Shown: piece after piece, positions 12,972 through 15,275 of the stretch | How positions within the stretch are numbered: position 1 is the stretch's first letter | Layout: each line of letters opens with the position of its first letter | Position numbers and translations under genes: made by a program | Assembly (NCBI GenBank): GCA_002394305.1 | Contig: DGTM01000036.1 | Span: forward strand, 9,468 to 24,742 | DNA from: Prevotellaceae bacterium UBA4336 | GTDB taxonomy: Bacteria > Bacteroidota > Bacteroidia > Bacteroidales > Bacteroidaceae | DNA length: 15,275 nt | Direction of reading: 5' to 3' | Notes under the pieces: generated by a model | What the model saw: only the letters and a program-made list of their open reading frames with translations | What the model was told of the DNA's origin: nothing | The model's database searches: none

Positions 12972-13065
12972 AAAACTTTTTCAGTGGCACGGAAATATAT
13001 TTCAAAGCCACTAAAATATATTTCCAAGGCACTGAAATATATTTCCAAGCCTCTGAAAAAGTTTT
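12972..13065. repeat. MITE-like element with three 21-bp direct repeats and 13-bp terminal inverted repeats
   Basis: Terminal arms AAAACTTTTTCAG (12972-12984) and CTGAAAAAGTTTT (13053-13065) are perfect reverse complements. Between them lie three 21-bp units (12988-13008, 13009-13029, 13030-13050), each with CAC, a palindromic AAATATATTT core and CAAGS. The element lies just upstream of the GH31 promoter (13102-13133) and next to the transposase remnant. Units spaced by two helical turns could also be protein-binding sites (inference). Confidence 0.8.
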
Positions 13066-13101
13066 TGTCCGTGGGCCGAGGCAAAACTTTAATCAAATAT
13101 A

Positions 13102-13133
13102 TTTGGTGTTTCGTTCTTCTTTTTGTACCTTTG
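13102..13133 (+). promoter_or_regulatory. Bacteroidota-type promoter of the GH31 gene
   Basis: TTTG (13102-13105), 20 bp, TACCTTTG (13126-13133) fit the -33/-7 consensus closely. The gene's ATG (13153) follows 19 bp after the -7 box, so the leader is about 10-15 nt. The TACCTTTGCA core is the same as in the divergent GH43 promoter. Confidence 0.8.
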
Positions 13134-13152
13134 CATGCAAAAAGAAGTAGAT

Positions 13153-15275
13153 ATGAAGAGAAACCGATGTTTTGTGACAAGTATTCTCCTGTGTGCACTC
13201 CTGCTGAGAACTTTGGCAGCCGGAGCCCAGGACGTTCTTGACCCTGTGGCCGACCCTGCGGCTGTCGTCACCTCGGGCAATGCCCGCTTCACGGTGCTCA
13301 CCAGCAGGATGATACGCATACAGTACAGCCGGACGGCCCAGTTCGAGGACCGTGCCACCTTTGCCATCGTCAACCGTCGGCTACCTGTGCCTGCCTTTAC
13401 CACCGAGACGACGGCGGACGGCTACCTCTACATCCGCACCGACGACGTCACCCTCCGCTACAAGGTGGGCAGCACCATCGCCGCTACCGACAAGAAGCCC
13501 AACAATCTGATGGTCACCTTCCAGATGAACGGACGCACCGTCACATGGTACCCTGGCAAGGACGACTCGATGAACCTGCTCGGCACCAACCGCACCCTGG
13601 ACGGAGCTTGGGGCGACAACAAGCGCAAGAACCTGGAGAAGGGTCTGCTCTCGCGGGCCGGATGGAGCATTGTGGACGAGAGTCCCAGCACCCTGCGCGG
13701 CGACGGCAGTTCCTCCTACGCCCTCGAACCCAAGGGCGACGGCATCACCTGGTGGGCCAACCCCGTCGACAAGTCGGCCATCGACTGGTACTTCCTCGGC
13801 TACGGACACGCCTACAAGGAGTGTCTGGGCGACTTCATCAAGGTGGGTGGCCGTGTGCCCTTACCCCCGAAGTACATCCTCGGCTACTGGTACAGCCGCT
13901 ACTGGGCCTACACGCAGACCGAGTTCCTGCAGATTATCCGCGACGTAGAGAACAACGACATCCCGATGGACGTGCTCATTATGGACATGGACTGGCACAA
14001 GAGCGGATGGACCGGGTGGAGCTGGAACACCAGTCGCATCCCCAGCCCCAGGACGCTCATCAACTACATGCACAGCCACGGCCTCAAGACAGCCCTCAAC
14101 CTCCATCCCTCCGACGGTGTGGGCACACACGAAGACTACTACAAGGCGATGGCCAGCGACCTGGGCGACACATCGGGAAAGACCATCCTCTGGAAGGTGG
14201 AGGACTATGACTTCATGCAAGCTTTCTTCAAGGACATCATCCGTCCGCACGAGGCCGAGGGCGTAGACTTCTGGTGGCTCGACTGGCAACAGGCACTCAC
14301 CATCGGCAAGCACGGACAGGAGAAGGGCTACACGCCCGCCGAGGGCTCCGAGACCCTGGGCGAGACCTTCTGGTGCAACCACACCTTCTTCCAGGACATG
14401 CAGAAGAACCGCCCCGACCTGCGCCCCGTCATCTACCACCGCTGGGGAGGCCTCGGCTCGCACCGCTATCCCATCTGCTTCTCGGGCGACACGAACGCCG
14501 CCTGGTCCACTCTGGGCTACGAAATCTTCTTCACCAGCAATGCCAGCAACGTCCTCTACGACTATTGGGGACACGACCTGGGCGGCCATCAGGGAGGCAA
14601 CAACGACCCTGAACTCCTCCTGCGCTGGCTGCAGTTCGGCGCCTACACACCTATCTTCCGTACACACGCCACGAACGACAGCCGGCTGGAACGCCGCATC
14701 TGGAAGTACAGCAACTTCACCCAGTTGCGCGAAGCCGTCCGCCTGCGCTACCAGCTCTTCCCATATCTCTATACCGCAGCACGCCAGACTTACGACACCG
14801 GCATCGGCATGAACCGCCCCCTCTACTATGATTATCCCGAGGACGGCAATGCCTACGTCTACGAGGATGAGTACATGTTTGGCGATGACATGCTCGTCGC
14901 TCCCATCTACACCCCGCAGCAGAACGGCTACAGCGGTCGCATGGTGTGGCTCCCGGGCGGCACCGAGTGGTGGGACGTCACGCGCTCCAAGCTCACTCCG
15001 GGCGACCAGACCTTCTACAGCGTCTACACGCTCGACGAGTTCCCCGTCTTCTACCGCGCCGGCAGCATCATCCCCTTCTACCCCGTGCAGCGCACCGTCG
15101 TCAAGGACCCCGGCGAAATCATCCTCAAGGTCGTGCCCGGAGCCGACGGCACAGGCCGCCTCTACGAGGACAGTGGCGACAACCAAGACTACAAGGGCGA
15201 CGCCTGGGCCATGACCACCTTCACACAGCGGCGCACCTCATCCGCCATCACCCTCACCATCGGCGCACGCCAAGG
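13153..15275 (+). CDS. GH31-family alpha-glycosidase, secreted (C-terminus beyond right edge)
   Basis: 707 residues are visible before the window ends. ATG 13153 gives MKRNRCFVTSILLCALLLRTLAAGAQ, a good signal peptide with cleavage after AGA, so the protein is exported. An in-frame ATG at 13135 lies only 1 bp after the -7 box and is unlikely to be transcribed. After an N-terminal beta-sandwich comes the GH31 TIM barrel (from about residue 235, VPLPPKYILGYWYSRYW). Likely catalytic residues: nucleophile Asp377 in FWWLDWQQ and acid/base Asp446 in FSGDTNAAW; VLIMDMDWH (about 275-283) and RTHATND are further barrel motifs. A proximal beta-domain starts near NRPLYYDYP. GH31 includes alpha-glucosidases and alpha-xylosidases; the FWWLDWQQ variant occurs in Bacteroidota, and the substrate is not decidable here. 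The end of the distal domain is missing. Confidence 0.95.
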   Translation, partial: MKRNRCFVTSILLCALLLRTLAAGAQDVLDPVADPAAVVTSGNARFTVLTSRMIRIQYSRTAQFEDRATFAIVNRRLPVPAFTTETTADGYLYIRTDDVTLRYKVGSTIAATDKKPNNLMVTFQMNGRTVTWYPGKDDSMNLLGTNRTLDGAWGDNKRKNLEKGLLSRAGWSIVDESPSTLRGDGSSSYALEPKGDGITWWANPVDKSAIDWYFLGYGHAYKECLGDFIKVGGRVPLPPKYILGYWYSRYWAYTQTEFLQIIRDVENNDIPMDVLIMDMDWHKSGWTGWSWNTSRIPSPRTLINYMHSHGLKTALNLHPSDGVGTHEDYYKAMASDLGDTSGKTILWKVEDYDFMQAFFKDIIRPHEAEGVDFWWLDWQQALTIGKHGQEKGYTPAEGSETLGETFWCNHTFFQDMQKNRPDLRPVIYHRWGGLGSHRYPICFSGDTNAAWSTLGYEIFFTSNASNVLYDYWGHDLGGHQGGNNDPELLLRWLQFGAYTPIFRTHATNDSRLERRIWKYSNFTQLREAVRLRYQLFPYLYTAARQTYDTGIGMNRPLYYDYPEDGNAYVYEDEYMFGDDMLVAPIYTPQQNGYSGRMVWLPGGTEWWDVTRSKLTPGDQTFYSVYTLDEFPVFYRAGSIIPFYPVQRTVVKDPGEIILKVVPGADGTGRLYEDSGDNQDYKGDAWAMTTFTQRRTSSAITLTIGARQ

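Noticed and set aside
13135..13155. Upstream in-frame ATG as the GH31 start
   Set aside because: It lies directly behind the -7 box, so the transcript would start at or after it, and it weakens the signal peptide.
12863..13198. 111-codon minus-strand frame over the MITE-like element
   Set aside because: Most of its product is the translation of 21-bp repeats (EIYFSAL units), and it crosses the GH31 promoter and start.
13861..15186. 441-codon minus-strand frame opposite the GH31 gene
   Set aside because: The plus strand encodes an intact GH31 barrel with promoter and signal peptide.
1..15275. tRNA, rRNA, riboswitch or SusC/SusD-type genes
   Set aside because: No cloverleaf, rRNA segment, conserved riboswitch core, TonB-dependent receptor or SusD-like frame was found on reading both strands.

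Overview
The window looks like a chromosomal segment of a GC-rich member of the order Bacteroidales, most likely Prevotella-like. The grounds are two promoters with the Bacteroidota -33/-7 pattern (TTTG or TTG, 20 bp, TACCTTTG), a near absence of Shine-Dalgarno sequences, a T9SS-like C-terminal tail, a lipoprotein signal, secreted polysaccharide-degrading enzymes, and gaps filled with short-period tandem repeats. The genus call is inference.

Layout. Seven clear genes lie on the minus strand, read from right to left: a secreted GH43 glycosidase (11671-12681), a phosphoglucosamine/phosphohexose mutase (10157-11548), N-acetylglucosamine-6-phosphate deacetylase NagA (8796-9959), a 1538-residue ORF joining a voltage-gated K+ channel to a CotH-type surface protein (4119-8735), an aminopeptidase P (2209-4059), a gamma-class carbonic anhydrase (1485-2066) and a lipoprotein GH43 glycosidase (355-1467). 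The N-terminus of a Lys/Pro/Ala/Glu-rich protein runs off the left edge. On the plus strand a secreted GH31 alpha-glycosidase (13153 onward) runs off the right edge. About 470 bp between the two divergent units hold both promoters, a 40-codon remnant that looks like an internally deleted Rpn/PD-(D/E)XK transposase gene, and a MITE-like element with three 21-bp repeats.

How the genes fit together. GH43 and GH31 enzymes release sugars from plant-type or host glycans outside the inner membrane. NagA and the mutase act on amino-sugar phosphates in the cytoplasm and could link salvage of GlcNAc to cell-wall precursors. The rest are housekeeping or surface functions. No SusC/SusD pair, sensor or regulator is visible, so this is not a complete polysaccharide utilisation locus.

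The most unusual feature is repeat DNA. Arrays of period 7, 8 or 9 bp occupy nearly every gap on the minus strand. In five genes the stop codon lies inside or at the edge of the array. A 40-bp perfect inverted repeat and a heptamer block are inserted in frame inside the aminopeptidase gene, and a degenerate repeat-like segment forms the joint between the channel and CotH parts. Short repeats thus seem to be invading genes, setting their ends, and in one case possibly fusing two neighbours.
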